A stretch of DNA of 52,456 bases from CAYWMD01 sp964458575 (GCA_964458575.1 CAYWMD010000048.1:1-52456), one strand, 5' to 3'; positions 1 to 9,923 are shown, counted from the first letter of the stretch. Translations and numbers: made by a program. The notes: generated by a model not told the origin, from the sequence alone.

Positions 1-122
1 GTTGGGGGATTATTCGTCGCGACCGCGCTCCCGGTGACACCGAGCCAGCTTGCCGCGAGCAGCGACAGCCATCGCACTGCGCATACCTTGGCCCTGTTCG
101 TTGCACGCAAATTGATCTTCAT
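1..122 (-). CDS. N-terminus of an exported protein, cut by the window edge
   Basis: An open frame starts with ATG at 122 on the minus strand and stays open for 40 codons to the left edge. The N-terminus has basic residues (K2, R6, R10, K12), a hydrophobic stretch with LSLLAASWLGV and small residues around GSAVA, which is the pattern of a Sec signal peptide with cleavage after AVA. A GGAAG-like ribosome binding site lies four bases upstream. The mature domain is outside the window, so no function can be given. It is divergent from the large secreted gene at 505. Confidence 0.6.
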   Translation of the reverse strand, partial: MKINLRATNRAKVCAVRWLSLLAASWLGVTGSAVATNNPP

Positions 123-504
123 CGCTTCCAGTTTAGGTCGCGCGGCGGCGGCCACAAGATTGGCGATGTAAAAGAATTGTCATGAGCGGCGGGCCGAGTT
201 CAAAGCTGGCGGGCACGTTCTTGATCGGGTGCTCAACGCTTGGCCGAAGATGAGTTTCGGTCCGCGGCGATGTGGCCGGCCTGAATGAGTCGCCGCAGGA
301 CGCGTTCAGGAAGCGGGGTGAAAGCCAGCCAAACTTTCTTTCGGCGGGCATGAAAAACTTCTTGAACCGAAATCCGTTAGGCGATAACAATCTGCTCATT
401 CAGAACGGCTTCTGGACCGTCGAGGTTCGTCGCGCAAGTCAGCTGCTGTTGATGGAAGGCTTAGGACAAACCGGGCAAATCGAATTCAATCAGGAATCAA
501 GGTT
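123..504. other. Divergent intergenic region
   Basis: This 382-base spacer lies between the leftward exported-protein gene and the rightward gene at 505 and should hold both promoters. Short open frames exist on both strands (272-508 plus, 133-399 minus), but neither has a recognisable domain or signal peptide. I see no hairpin with a T-run and no RNA gene. Confidence 0.4.
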
Positions 505-3234
505 ATGAAATCCACTACTCACAATGGAATGAAACGCGTACTAACGATCACCGCATTAAGCCTTGCCACTCTGCTATCTGCCCGGGTCATGGCGCTGACG
601 ATCAGCGATCCTTTTACCAATGCCGCGAACTGGGGACCGCCGTTTGCCGAATCGGGCAAGAATATGGTCGTCGCGAACGGGCGCATGAATTTCACGTCGT
701 CCACGACGGTGGGAGGGGGCGCGGGGACTGCGCGGACCGCCCCGTTCCTGACCCTCACGCAGGATTGGAGCATCAAGGTGGACGTGCATGTGGACCCGTT
801 CGTCATCACCGATGAGGCACAAGGGGTCAGCGTTTTCCTGGGCGTTGGCAAGACCGGTGACTACCTTGGCACACACTTGATTCTCGGATTCGACCGTGAT
901 GCGTTCGATCCGAATTACTACGGCGTCAATGACGACGTCCAAACCAACGGCGTTTCCGTGGCCGGCGTGTTCAATGTCAACTTCCTCCCTTCGCCCGACG
1001 CCACGCTGCGGTTGGATTACAACGCGGCGAGCCAGACCGTTACCTACTATTGTGACAGCGACGGCAGCGCGGGCGGCGCCGGGTGGACTTTGCTGGGGAC
1101 GGCCAACATCGCCAGCGGCTCCTACAATTTGCATCTGGCGCCAGCGGACACGCTGAGTGTGCTGCTTGCGGGATGGTCCGACTTGCAGGTTGTCGTGGCT
1201 GGGCAGGCGTATCTCGACAACCTGGAAATCACGATTGTCGATTCCGGGTCCTTGCAGGTGACGATCTCTCCAACCAACGCGGTAAGCGCCGGAGCGCAAT
1301 GGCAGGTGGATGGTGGCGCTTGGCAGAACCACAGCAACGTCGTAAGCGGCCTGAGCGTCGGCAGCCACACGGTTTCGTACAAGACCATCTCCGGCTGGAA
1401 CACCCCAAGTAATCAGACAGTCGCCGTGTCGGCCGGGGCGACCAGCCTGACCAACGGAATTTACACGCCGCAAACCGGCTCGTTGCAGGTCACGATTACT
1501 CCAGCGGCGGCGGTTACGGCCGGAGCGCAATGGCAGGTGGACGGTGGCGCCTGGCAAAACCACAGCAACGTCGTGAGCGGGCTGAGCCTCGGCAATCACA
1601 CGGTGTCCTACAAAACCATTTCTGGTTGGAACACGCCGGGCAACCAGACGGTCACGATTTCGCCCAACCTCACGACCATCACCAATGCGGCCTACATTCT
1701 GCAGACCGGAGCTTTGCTTGTGACGATAACTCCGTCGGACGCGGAAATGGCCGGAGCACAATGGCGGGTGGATGGCGGGCTGTGGCAGAACAGTGGGGCC
1801 GTGGTCACCGGACTGTCTCCGGGCTACCACTCGGTCAACTTCAGCAATATTGCCAACTGGTATGCCCCTTGGGACCAGATGATTTTCGTAACCGCCAATT
1901 CAACTGCGACTGCCACTGGTCTTTACACGGCGGTGGGGCAGCCTGTAACCCCGTTCCCTATTAGCTGTTCGCTTCAAGCGGGCAGTTTCACCATGTCCTA
2001 TCCAATCGTTCCCGGCCCGACCTACATTCTGCAATACACGGACGATCTAACGCCCCCGGTGACATGGCGTCCGTTCCTGCCATTGATTACATCTCCCATA
2101 ACTGTTGCTGTCGGCATTGGTTCGCCTACCCGTTTCTTCCGCGTGCGGGTCGGCGATTCGTTCCCTGCGGTCTATTCCCTGAACGTCGTTGGCTACGTGC
2201 GGCGCGTCCTGCAGCCGGGCTTGAATCTGGTGGCCAACCCGCTCAGTTCGTGCGGTGGCAACGCCATCGCGAATCTATTCCCCAGTTGTCCGCAAAACAG
2301 CGAGATTTGGCTGCCGGACTCGAATGGCTCGCTGAACCCGGGCAGCGTGTTTTCAGGCGGCGCGTGGGATTCGCCAAATTTGAATCTGCAACCGGGGCAG
2401 GGCGTCGGGTTCGTGAATCCCGCGGTGGCCTTCGAAGTCACGTTTGCCGGCGAAGTGGTGTTCGGCTCGCCCACGGCGCTCCCGTCCGGGTTTTCGCTGG
2501 TCGGCTCCATGCTGCCGGTGAACGGACTTTTGAATTTTCCGGCGCAGCAGGGTGACGAAATCACGACGTGGAACGCGACCAATCAAGCCTCAGTCCTCCA
2601 CGAGTACCTTGGTGGTGCATGGCAGGCTGCTTCCCCGCCCATTACTCCGGGTGAGGCCTTCTGGGTGCAGGTTTCCCAGTTCAAGCAATGGGCTCAGCCG
2701 TACGAATTGTTGAACAATCAGGAAGTTTGGGAATACCCCATTGTTACCGGTCATCCGCAGGACCAAACCAGGATTCCGGGCGCGACGGCACATTTTACGG
2801 TTTCGGCCCTGGGCAGCCCGACCCTCAACTATCAATGGCGCAAGGACGGCACCAATCTCCTCAACACCGAACACATTTTCGGGGTCAATTCCTCCACGCT
2901 CGCATTGACAAACGCCCAGCCGGGCGATGCGGGCAATTACACTGTGGTCATCACTAACACCTATGGCAGCGCAACCAGTCATGTGGCGGTGCTGACGGTT
3001 TCTCAAGCCCCACCGCAAATCGTCACCACCAACGGTAGCTTTGGCATCAGCAATGGAGTGTTTGGCTTCCAACTCACCGGCCAGTCCGGCCAGACGCTGG
3101 TGGTTGAGGGGAGTTCAAACCTGACGACCTGGATCGGCCTGCAAACCAACGTGCTCACGGGCGACTCGATGTATTTCAGCGATCCGCAGTGGACGAATTA
3201 TCCGAAGCGCTATTACCGCATCCGGGCACAGTGA
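505..3234 (+). CDS. Large secreted protein with LamG-like, PEGA-like and Ig-like modules
   Basis: A 909-residue exported protein. Residues 1-30 form a Sec signal peptide ending LLSARVMA; a second ATG at 529 is an alternative start. Residues 31-245 look like a concanavalin/LamG-type beta-sandwich. Three tandem PEGA-like repeats of 77 residues follow (about 247-478). Residues about 490-550 carry the YxLQYxxxL...RFFRVR module seen in other secreted proteins here. Residues about 555-745 are a two-fold repeat with the pattern L(Q/P)xG(L/F)xLV and GxAFWVQ. An Ig-like domain follows (about 750-835, YQW...DAGNYTV). The C-terminus is a second copy of the module, ending YYRIR. No catalytic motif is visible; a surface or extracellular binding role is inferred. 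The next gene lies 41 bases downstream and has a similar build. Confidence 0.85.
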   Translation: MKSTTHNGMKRVLTITALSLATLLSARVMALTISDPFTNAANWGPPFAESGKNMVVANGRMNFTSSTTVGGGAGTARTAPFLTLTQDWSIKVDVHVDPFVITDEAQGVSVFLGVGKTGDYLGTHLILGFDRDAFDPNYYGVNDDVQTNGVSVAGVFNVNFLPSPDATLRLDYNAASQTVTYYCDSDGSAGGAGWTLLGTANIASGSYNLHLAPADTLSVLLAGWSDLQVVVAGQAYLDNLEITIVDSGSLQVTISPTNAVSAGAQWQVDGGAWQNHSNVVSGLSVGSHTVSYKTISGWNTPSNQTVAVSAGATSLTNGIYTPQTGSLQVTITPAAAVTAGAQWQVDGGAWQNHSNVVSGLSLGNHTVSYKTISGWNTPGNQTVTISPNLTTITNAAYILQTGALLVTITPSDAEMAGAQWRVDGGLWQNSGAVVTGLSPGYHSVNFSNIANWYAPWDQMIFVTANSTATATGLYTAVGQPVTPFPISCSLQAGSFTMSYPIVPGPTYILQYTDDLTPPVTWRPFLPLITSPITVAVGIGSPTRFFRVRVGDSFPAVYSLNVVGYVRRVLQPGLNLVANPLSSCGGNAIANLFPSCPQNSEIWLPDSNGSLNPGSVFSGGAWDSPNLNLQPGQGVGFVNPAVAFEVTFAGEVVFGSPTALPSGFSLVGSMLPVNGLLNFPAQQGDEITTWNATNQASVLHEYLGGAWQAASPPITPGEAFWVQVSQFKQWAQPYELLNNQEVWEYPIVTGHPQDQTRIPGATAHFTVSALGSPTLNYQWRKDGTNLLNTEHIFGVNSSTLALTNAQPGDAGNYTVVITNTYGSATSHVAVLTVSQAPPQIVTTNGSFGISNGVFGFQLTGQSGQTLVVEGSSNLTTWIGLQTNVLTGDSMYFSDPQWTNYPKRYYRIRAQ
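1246..1938 (+). repeat. Three tandem 231-bp PEGA-like coding repeats
   Basis: The motif TTGCAG/TTGCTT recurs at 1252, 1483 and 1714, exactly 231 bp (77 codons) apart. Each unit encodes G(S/A)L(Q/L)VTI...GAQW(Q/R)VDGG...W. Units 1 and 2 are nearly identical at DNA level through the AQWQVDGGAWQNHSNVVSGLS segment, while unit 3 has diverged, which suggests a recent duplication of the first pair. Confidence 0.8.
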
Positions 3235-3275
3235 AACGGCCGCGCATCCCGTCATTCAACAATCATAGAACGCCT

Positions 3276-6200
3276 ATGAAAAGAACCCTCCAAGTTGCCA
3301 AGACCCTGTCCGCACTGATGCTGGTTCTGGCTGAGGTCGCCGTGGCGGATACGGCCCCGCCTTTAGACCAACCAACCTCCGCCATTCCGCTTGATCAAAT
3401 CGGCGCTGTGGCAGGGAAACAGTATTCCGGCGACGGGCTATCCATTACCGCAACAAGCGGTGGAGCATTCTTGCGCTGTGTATTCCAGCGCTTGGATGGC
3501 GAGGCGACCAAGGACGGGTTGTGGCTGACCTCCACCGTTGCAGACCAGACGAATGACCGGATTCGCGTCAAAGCTACCGCTGTAGGGCAGAAGGCTTTGC
3601 CTGCCTCGGGAGAAGTCTTCGTGGCAGGACAAACGGTGCGCTTCTGCCGCCCGGGCTTGGTGGAGGAATACAGCGTGAGCATGGATGGCGTGCGACAGGA
3701 TTTCGTGGTGCTTGAGAGGCCGGGTGGAGCGAGCGTCCCCGCGAGTCGGCTCGTCAGTAGCCTCGCCTCACCAGCGGACGGTGAGTTGCGCGTGGAACTT
3801 TCCGTGAAGGGAGCGAAGGTCGAACAAACGGTTTACGGCGCACAACTAGTCTTGGAGAAATCGGGCCGTAAGATTGCGTATACGCGATTGATTGTCACAG
3901 ACGCTCAGGGACGACATCTCCCCGCGCGCCTCGAGGTGGCTTCGAATTTCCCGCGCACCAAATCGTGTGGCCCGATGGCGATGGCTTTGTTCGTTGACGA
4001 CACGACCGCTTCCTATCCGATACGCATTGATCCGACATTCACCGATGATAATTGGATCAGCACAGGAGGAATTTCCGGTGTGAACGGTTGGGTGCTCGCG
4101 GCAGCGACCGACGCTTCCGGGAATTTGTATGTCGGCGGTAGTTTCACCGTCGCGGGGACAACGTTTGCATCCAATGTGGCGAAGTGGGATGGCGCCAGTT
4201 GGAGCGCACTGGGTTCGGGTGTGAACGGAGCGGTGACCGCGCTGGCGGTTTCCGGGAACGAAGTTTTTGTGGGCGGCGACTTTACGATGGCTGGCGGAGT
4301 TCCGAGCGCCCGTGTGGCCAAATGGAACGGGACGAACTGGAGCGCGTTGGGAAGCGGAATGGATGGCAGTGTGAACGCGCTCGCCGTGGCTGGCGGCGAG
4401 TTGTACGCCGGCGGCGGATTCACCAGTGCTGGAGGAAACGCGGCAACCAACATCGCGAAATGGACGGGCAGCGGCTGGGTGGCGCTCGGTTCGGGAATGA
4501 ACAATCAAGTTCTGGCGCTGGCGGCCTCGGGGACGAATGTTTATGCAGGCGGACGATTCACTGTGGCGGGCGGCGTGGTGGCGTTTCGAACGGCCAGGTG
4601 GAACGGCAATTCCTGGTCGGCCTTGGGGCAGGGAATGAATAGCACGGTACACGCGCTTCACATTTGGGAAAACGAATTGTACGCCGGTGGAGAATTCTGG
4701 CAGGCGGACTACAATCCGGCCAATCGCATCGCCAAATGGAATGGCAGCAGTTGGAGCGCGTTAAACTGGGGTGTCGGCACCAGCAGCTTTGACGCCTCGG
4801 TCGTACTCGCTTTGACCTCGGCCGGCACGAATCTTTACGTCGCCGGCGACTTTGAGGTCGCGGCTGGTGTCACGACGCGAAAGATTGCGCGTTGGCATGC
4901 CAACGGTTGGAGCAACGTCGGATTTGGCCTCGGTCCGCCAAATGGCGGTATCGGCTCCGGAGAGGTTTACGCGCTGGCGGCTTCAAGCTCGAACATTTTT
5001 GCCGGCGGTAATTTTCAAAACATCGGAGTGCATCCCGCCAAGGGAATCATGAGATGGGAACTGACCGTTTCAAGCTGGCGTTCGCTCGGCGTGGGCGCAG
5101 ATCTGCCATGTCGCGCTCTTACAGCTTCGGGAACCAACGTTTATGCCATCGGACAGTTTACTACGCTGTCCGGGTACTCCAGCGATTACATCGTCCGCTG
5201 GAACGGCGTCAACTGGGATTCACTCGGGTTTGGACTGGCACAAGTCCAGATGAAAGCCGTGGCGGCATCGGGCTCGAATGTCTATGCGGCGGGGGCGTTC
5301 ACAACCGCCGGCATCACACCGGCCAATAACATCGCGAGATGGAACGGCACGACATGGAGTGCGTTGGGCAGCGGACTAAACGGATTTGCCACTGCGGTGG
5401 CGGTCTCGGGCAGCAATGTTTACGTCGCCGGCCAATTTACTTCCGCCGGCGGCGTTCCTGCGAACCGTATCGCCAAATGGGACGGCAGCGCTTGGAGTGC
5501 GCTCGGTTCGGGCCTCAACGGTTGGGTTCACGCGCTCGCGGTTTCGGGCAACGACGTTTATGCCGGAGGCGAATTTACGAGCTACGTTGCGAAGTGGAAT
5601 GGCACGAACTGGATCGCGCTTGGCGACGGTGTGAACAACTACGTACGCGCCATCGCCGTTTCCGGCAGCAATGTTTACGTCGGCGGCGATTTTTCGTCGG
5701 CGGGGGCTGTCAGTGCATTGGGCGTTGCAAGATGGAACGGAAGCAGTTGGAGTGCAGTTGGCAACCAGCTGGTTTCACCCATTTACGCGTTGGCCGTTTC
5801 GGGAAACGATTTGTACGCGGGCGGATGGAATTCGCCCCTCTCTTGGTCCAACTACGTCGCCAGATGGAACGGCACGAACTGGACGCCGCTCGGATCGGGA
5901 ATAGGCGGAGTGTACAACCCGCGGGTTTTTGCACTGGCGGCGACAAGCGACAGTGTTTACGTGGGTGGAGATTTTCTGACGGCGGGCGGAAAACTTTCGG
6001 CCTGCGTGGCGCGGGCTAATCTTGGGGAAGCTCCGGCAACGCTTTTGGATGCCCTCGACAACGCCAGCTTCATCTGGTCCACGGGCGGGGTTGCCAACTG
6101 GTTTGCGCAGACGAATGTGACGCATGATGGCGTGGATGCCGCCCAGAGCGGCCCGGTTGGGCGATACCAGTCATCCATTTTGAATACGACCGTGACGGGG

Positions 6201-8975
6201 CCGGGAACTTTGAGTTTCTGGTGGAAGGCGTCGTCATCAGGCAACTACTTCAACTACCTGAACTTCTTATTGAATGGGGTTTACGCAGCCGGCACTTACG
6301 GTTATTTCGAGAATTACGGCTGGCAACAGCAGGTCATCTATTTGCCGGCCGGGAGCAACGCGTTGAACTGGGTGTTCTATAATAATAATCCAGCAACCAA
6401 CGGGAATGCTGGATGGTTGGATCAAGTCAGTTTTGTGCCCGGCGGAGCCGCGCCCGTTGGCGTGGAAGTCACATACGACCGCCTGCCGTCATGGCGCGGT
6501 GGGTCGGCCACCTTTGAAGCCTCGACGACCGGCGGAACACCGCCTTTCGTTTACCAGTTGCTCAAAGAGGGGAATGTGGTGATGAGCGGCACGAACTCCA
6601 TGCTGACGTTAACGAACGTTCAGGCTTCGGATGCATCGAGTGCATTCTCGATACGAGTCACCAATGATTATGGGGCAACGATTCTTTCCAATCTCTCCAT
6701 TTACCTTACGCCAATTGCTTCTTGGGGAGACAACAGCGCCGGCCAAAGGCACATACCGGAAGGACTGTCGGGCGTGGTGAAGGTGATTGCTGGGATGTAT
6801 CACAGTTTGGCCTTGCAGGCTAATGGCACGGTGGCCGGGTGGGGAGACCCGTATGCGGCGGAGGTGCCGATGGACTTGACCAATGTGGTGGATATGGCAG
6901 CGGGCGAATACCACAGTCTTGCGTTGCTCGGCAATGGAACCGTTGTGGCATGGGGCGACAACTGGGCGGGGCAGTCAGATGTGCCGCCTAGCCTGAGCAA
7001 CGTGGCAGCAGTGGCGGCGGGCGCTAGTTTCAGTGCGGCTTTGCGTACGAATGGAACGGTTGTTTGTTGGGGTGGTTATGCCGATGATGTGAACCTCGTG
7101 GCCATGACGACGCCAGCCGGACTGAACAACATCAAATCCATAGCGGCGGGATACGCCCACTGTCTGGCATTGCGATCCAACGGCACCGTCGTTGCATGGG
7201 GCGATAACTCGGCTGGACAGACAAATGTTCCAGCCAGTTTGAGCAACGTTGTGGCAGTTGCGGCGGGGGTGTATCACAACCTGGCCCTGCGCTCGGATGG
7301 AACCGTAGTTGGTTGGGGCGGTCCTTCGGACTTGGGGCTAACGAACGCTCCAATTGGAGCAAGCAATGTCGTGGCCATTACCACCAAGTATTATCACAAT
7401 CTGGCACTGCGTGCGGATGGTCATGTCATTGCGTGGGGAGAGGACTCTGACGGTCAGTCCAGTGTTCCGGCCAGTTTGACCAACGCCATCGCGGTGGCAG
7501 CCGGATTCCGGCATAGTCTGGCGCTGGTTGAGCCGAGCCGCCCTGTCATATTGCAGCAGCCCCATGATTTGACCGTGACATCCAATTCCCCCGCTGCTTT
7601 TACCGTTGTAGCCAGCAGCGGCGTTCCGATTGCATACCAATGGTATTTCAACACGAACAGTTTGCTGCCGAACGCCACGAATGCTTCCGTGATAATCTCC
7701 AATTCCCAGGCTGCAAATGCCGGCCTGTATCGCGTAGTGCTATCCAACAGTTTCGGAAGTGTCACCAGCAGTTTTGCCCGCTTGACGGTCGTCACCATGC
7801 CGGGCCTGATGGTGATGCCGGGCAGCGGCGGTTTGCCGCAAATACAATTTACCGGCACGCCAGGAACTTTCTGCGACATCGAAAAGTCCACCAACCTCGT
7901 CCACTGGACATACGCGGGCCGTGTCCTTGCAGGCGATGTGTTAAATCTGGAGCAACTCGATGCGGATTGGCGGACATCGCCGGGTGCTTTTTTCCGCGTG
8001 GCGCTGGCCTCTAGCCAGCAACTTCTGCCGCCGACCATCGTGCAACAACCGCTCGGTGTCGTCGCGCCGCCCGGCGGAGCGGCTCGTTTTTCGGTCGTTG
8101 CCACCGGCAGTTTGCCATTCCAGTACCAATGGAAAGTCAACGGCACGAATGTTGATGGAGCGACTAGATCAAGTCTGTTGCTGACGAATGTTCAACTCGC
8201 GCAGGCGGGTTCTTATTCGGTGGTCATCAACGGGCCGGGAGGCAGCGCGGTCAGTGTGGTCGCCCCGCTTTATGTTCAATCGGGAGAGATCCCGAACGGA
8301 GATGATTTTGATGATGGCGCCTCCAATCTGCAATTATGGGGGACCGTCATCGCCTGGGGCAGTGAATATCCGATGATGGTGGAAACGAACGGTTACCTCG
8401 AATTCGTCGGGACGGATTCACTTGCCGCACAAACATGGATTGGCAGTCAGGGCAGCTACGATCAGGACTGGGAAGTGCTCGCGGATGTGAACCTGCCGAA
8501 CCTGAATCTGACGGAGGACTGGGCCAGCGTCACCCTGTTGATGATCATTGGGCACAACGATGGCGAAGCTGTGTGGGAGGAAGATACTGTGAGATTGTCT
8601 TTTGACCTAACCCTGGATCCAACAATCAATCTCTATCGCACTTTCGGCTCCTGGGCCGATGCCAACGGAGAGGAAACCGGCTGGAACGAGATGGAAACTC
8701 CATCCACTCAAGCCACCTTTCGATTCACGTTCAGCGCAGCCAACAAGACTTTGACAGCATGGGTTGACGAGGACGGCAGCGCAAACGGAGTTGCCTGGAC
8801 AGAGATGCTTGCCCAACGCGTGGATGCTTTGGGTGCGGACTGGGGGATGAGTGCTGGCTCACGGTTTGTGATTGGCATCGGTGCGTTTGCGGGCGGTCAC
8901 ATCGTCAATCCCGGCGATGGGGTTTTCTTCGACAACTTCATCACCCTTGGGGGATTTGTGCTGCCAACAGAGTGA
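3276..8975 (+). CDS. Giant secreted multi-propeller protein with RCC1 repeats, Ig-like domains and a LamG-like end
   Basis: The start at 3276 gives 1899 residues and a signal peptide MKRTLQVAKTLSALMLVLAEVAVA; an upstream in-frame start at 3189 would overlap the previous gene. Residues 25-270 form a beta-rich region ending in YPIRIDPTF, the same kind of junction (PLVIDPVL) seen before the propeller of the protein at 43864. Then come about 14 repeats of the form VYxGGxFTxAGG...IAKWNGxxWSALGSG (about 283-914), a jelly-roll-like segment (about 920-1060), an Ig-like domain (about 1065-1145), seven RCC1 blades (about 1147-1418), Ig-like domains (about 1425-1508 and 1588-1668), one internal STNLxxW...FFRV module (about 1510-1585) and a C-terminal LamG-like domain. 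No enzyme motif is seen. A binding or structural role outside the cell is inferred. Confidence 0.85.
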   Translation: MKRTLQVAKTLSALMLVLAEVAVADTAPPLDQPTSAIPLDQIGAVAGKQYSGDGLSITATSGGAFLRCVFQRLDGEATKDGLWLTSTVADQTNDRIRVKATAVGQKALPASGEVFVAGQTVRFCRPGLVEEYSVSMDGVRQDFVVLERPGGASVPASRLVSSLASPADGELRVELSVKGAKVEQTVYGAQLVLEKSGRKIAYTRLIVTDAQGRHLPARLEVASNFPRTKSCGPMAMALFVDDTTASYPIRIDPTFTDDNWISTGGISGVNGWVLAAATDASGNLYVGGSFTVAGTTFASNVAKWDGASWSALGSGVNGAVTALAVSGNEVFVGGDFTMAGGVPSARVAKWNGTNWSALGSGMDGSVNALAVAGGELYAGGGFTSAGGNAATNIAKWTGSGWVALGSGMNNQVLALAASGTNVYAGGRFTVAGGVVAFRTARWNGNSWSALGQGMNSTVHALHIWENELYAGGEFWQADYNPANRIAKWNGSSWSALNWGVGTSSFDASVVLALTSAGTNLYVAGDFEVAAGVTTRKIARWHANGWSNVGFGLGPPNGGIGSGEVYALAASSSNIFAGGNFQNIGVHPAKGIMRWELTVSSWRSLGVGADLPCRALTASGTNVYAIGQFTTLSGYSSDYIVRWNGVNWDSLGFGLAQVQMKAVAASGSNVYAAGAFTTAGITPANNIARWNGTTWSALGSGLNGFATAVAVSGSNVYVAGQFTSAGGVPANRIAKWDGSAWSALGSGLNGWVHALAVSGNDVYAGGEFTSYVAKWNGTNWIALGDGVNNYVRAIAVSGSNVYVGGDFSSAGAVSALGVARWNGSSWSAVGNQLVSPIYALAVSGNDLYAGGWNSPLSWSNYVARWNGTNWTPLGSGIGGVYNPRVFALAATSDSVYVGGDFLTAGGKLSACVARANLGEAPATLLDALDNASFIWSTGGVANWFAQTNVTHDGVDAAQSGPVGRYQSSILNTTVTGPGTLSFWWKASSSGNYFNYLNFLLNGVYAAGTYGYFENYGWQQQVIYLPAGSNALNWVFYNNNPATNGNAGWLDQVSFVPGGAAPVGVEVTYDRLPSWRGGSATFEASTTGGTPPFVYQLLKEGNVVMSGTNSMLTLTNVQASDASSAFSIRVTNDYGATILSNLSIYLTPIASWGDNSAGQRHIPEGLSGVVKVIAGMYHSLALQANGTVAGWGDPYAAEVPMDLTNVVDMAAGEYHSLALLGNGTVVAWGDNWAGQSDVPPSLSNVAAVAAGASFSAALRTNGTVVCWGGYADDVNLVAMTTPAGLNNIKSIAAGYAHCLALRSNGTVVAWGDNSAGQTNVPASLSNVVAVAAGVYHNLALRSDGTVVGWGGPSDLGLTNAPIGASNVVAITTKYYHNLALRADGHVIAWGEDSDGQSSVPASLTNAIAVAAGFRHSLALVEPSRPVILQQPHDLTVTSNSPAAFTVVASSGVPIAYQWYFNTNSLLPNATNASVIISNSQAANAGLYRVVLSNSFGSVTSSFARLTVVTMPGLMVMPGSGGLPQIQFTGTPGTFCDIEKSTNLVHWTYAGRVLAGDVLNLEQLDADWRTSPGAFFRVALASSQQLLPPTIVQQPLGVVAPPGGAARFSVVATGSLPFQYQWKVNGTNVDGATRSSLLLTNVQLAQAGSYSVVINGPGGSAVSVVAPLYVQSGEIPNGDDFDDGASNLQLWGTVIAWGSEYPMMVETNGYLEFVGTDSLAAQTWIGSQGSYDQDWEVLADVNLPNLNLTEDWASVTLLMIIGHNDGEAVWEEDTVRLSFDLTLDPTINLYRTFGSWADANGEETGWNEMETPSTQATFRFTFSAANKTLTAWVDEDGSANGVAWTEMLAQRVDALGADWGMSAGSRFVIGIGAFAGGHIVNPGDGVFFDNFITLGGFVLPTE
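4122..6018 (+). repeat. About 14 tandem propeller-blade repeats
   Basis: Thirteen complete blades and one partial blade can be read, each about 40-54 residues with the consensus (N/D)VYxGGxFTxAGGxxxxxIAKWNG followed by WSALGSG and ALAVSG. Spacing varies in blades 5, 6 and 11, where residues are inserted or lost. Fourteen blades would fit two seven-bladed propellers. That is structural inference only. Confidence 0.7.
6715..7530 (+). repeat. Seven RCC1 repeats
   Basis: Seven blades can be counted by their AAGxxHSLAL-type core (VIAGMYHSLAL, MAAGEYHSLAL, VAAGASFSAAL, IAAGYAHCLAL, VAAGVYHNLAL, ITTKYYHNLAL, VAAGFRHSLAL), alternating with VVAWGDNxAGQ. Seven is the number that closes a canonical RCC1 propeller, so this is probably one complete domain. 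Confidence 0.8.
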
Positions 8976-9164
8976 GCATATTTGGCGGCTAACAGGCCAC
9001 TGCCACTTCGAGCGGAGTGGGTGTAGCGGGAATTGACGGATGACGTGCGGGTGTTGATTGGCATCGAGGTGACCGAGAGGACGGGAATTCATGACGGGTA
9101 GCGGGCAAAAGAGTCGGACACGGCAAGAATCGAAGCAAATCTTGACGGCGGATCGATGGCCTCG

Positions 9165-9923
9165 TCACACCGACAATTTCTCAATCGCCGGCAGCACTTC
9201 ATTGGCGGCGCGCTCGACGTCCGGCGGGAAATCAATTTCCGTCCACGGCAAACCGGTGACATCTTCATGCCCGAATTGCCCGGCTTGGACCAGGCGACGC
9301 AAGACATCGTCGTAGGACGCGGAGCGGCCTGCACCCACGCTCATGATTTGGGTGAGCGTAATCAACTCAGTCCGTGTTGCGGGTGAGATTTTGAAGAAAC
9401 CAATGGACTCGCCGATCTGGTCGGCTTGGCCCTGCCACTTCTTCACGAAGTCGAACGGGCGACCGTTGGCGATGGGCACGAGCACCGGATCATCATCGGC
9501 GGTCGAGTAATCGCGGTCAATCAGCAGCGCCGTGGCATGCGGCGAATCCACCAGCCGACGCAAAAACTGGGGCGGATAAAGCACGTCGCCATCCATGAGC
9601 AGCACCGGTTCTCGTGGGCCGAGTTTTTGCAACACGGGGATCGAAGTCGCCAGACTCAGAATGCTGCCTTCCGTGTAATGCCGATTGATGAGGGTGTTGA
9701 TCGCCATGCCGTAACGTTTTTGCAACGGCGGCAGGGCGTCGGCGATCATCTGGTGTTGATAACCGCAGACGATGGTCAATTTCGCCACGCCGACTTCGCG
9801 CAAGCGGTGCAGGTGGCGTTCCAGCAGGGATTGCCCGCCGAATTCCAGGAGAATTTTGGGCCGTTCACCGAAAGCGGATTTCAATCGCATCCCAATTCCG
9901 GCGGCGTAGATGATGGCTTGCAT
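9165..9923 (-). CDS. Sugar/polyol-phosphate nucleotidyltransferase (probable cytidylyltransferase)
   Basis: A 252-residue single-domain nucleotidyltransferase of the GlmU/IspD fold. The N-terminal nucleotide loop reads AAGIGMRL with R21-P22-K23 downstream, the metal-binding DGD is at 111-113, and a C-terminal W-x-E-I-D-x-x-x-D segment (about 227-235) resembles that of inositol-1-phosphate, phosphocholine and 2-aminoethylphosphonate cytidylyltransferases. The expected reaction is NTP (probably CTP) plus a phosphorylated alcohol giving a CDP-alcohol. It is the last gene of a three-gene minus-strand set, 47 bases after the flippase-like gene, and would supply the CDP-activated donor to the phosphotransferase encoded first in the set. 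The true substrate cannot be read from sequence. The protein is cytoplasmic. Confidence 0.82.
   Translation of the reverse strand: MQAIIYAAGIGMRLKSAFGERPKILLEFGGQSLLERHLHRLREVGVAKLTIVCGYQHQMIADALPPLQKRYGMAINTLINRHYTEGSILSLATSIPVLQKLGPREPVLLMDGDVLYPPQFLRRLVDSPHATALLIDRDYSTADDDPVLVPIANGRPFDFVKKWQGQADQIGESIGFFKISPATRTELITLTQIMSVGAGRSASYDDVLRRLVQAGQFGHEDVTGLPWTEIDFPPDVERAANEVLPAIEKLSV

Noticed and set aside
272..508. 78-codon plus-strand frame overlapping the start of the gene at 505 by ATGA
   Set aside because: It has no domain, no signal peptide and a minus-strand frame of similar length covers the same place. The overlap could be chance in GC-rich DNA.
574..1830. 418-codon minus-strand frame inside the secreted protein gene
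   Set aside because: It mirrors the repeats of the plus-strand gene and has Arg/Val/Gly-rich composition typical of antisense frames in GC-rich DNA.
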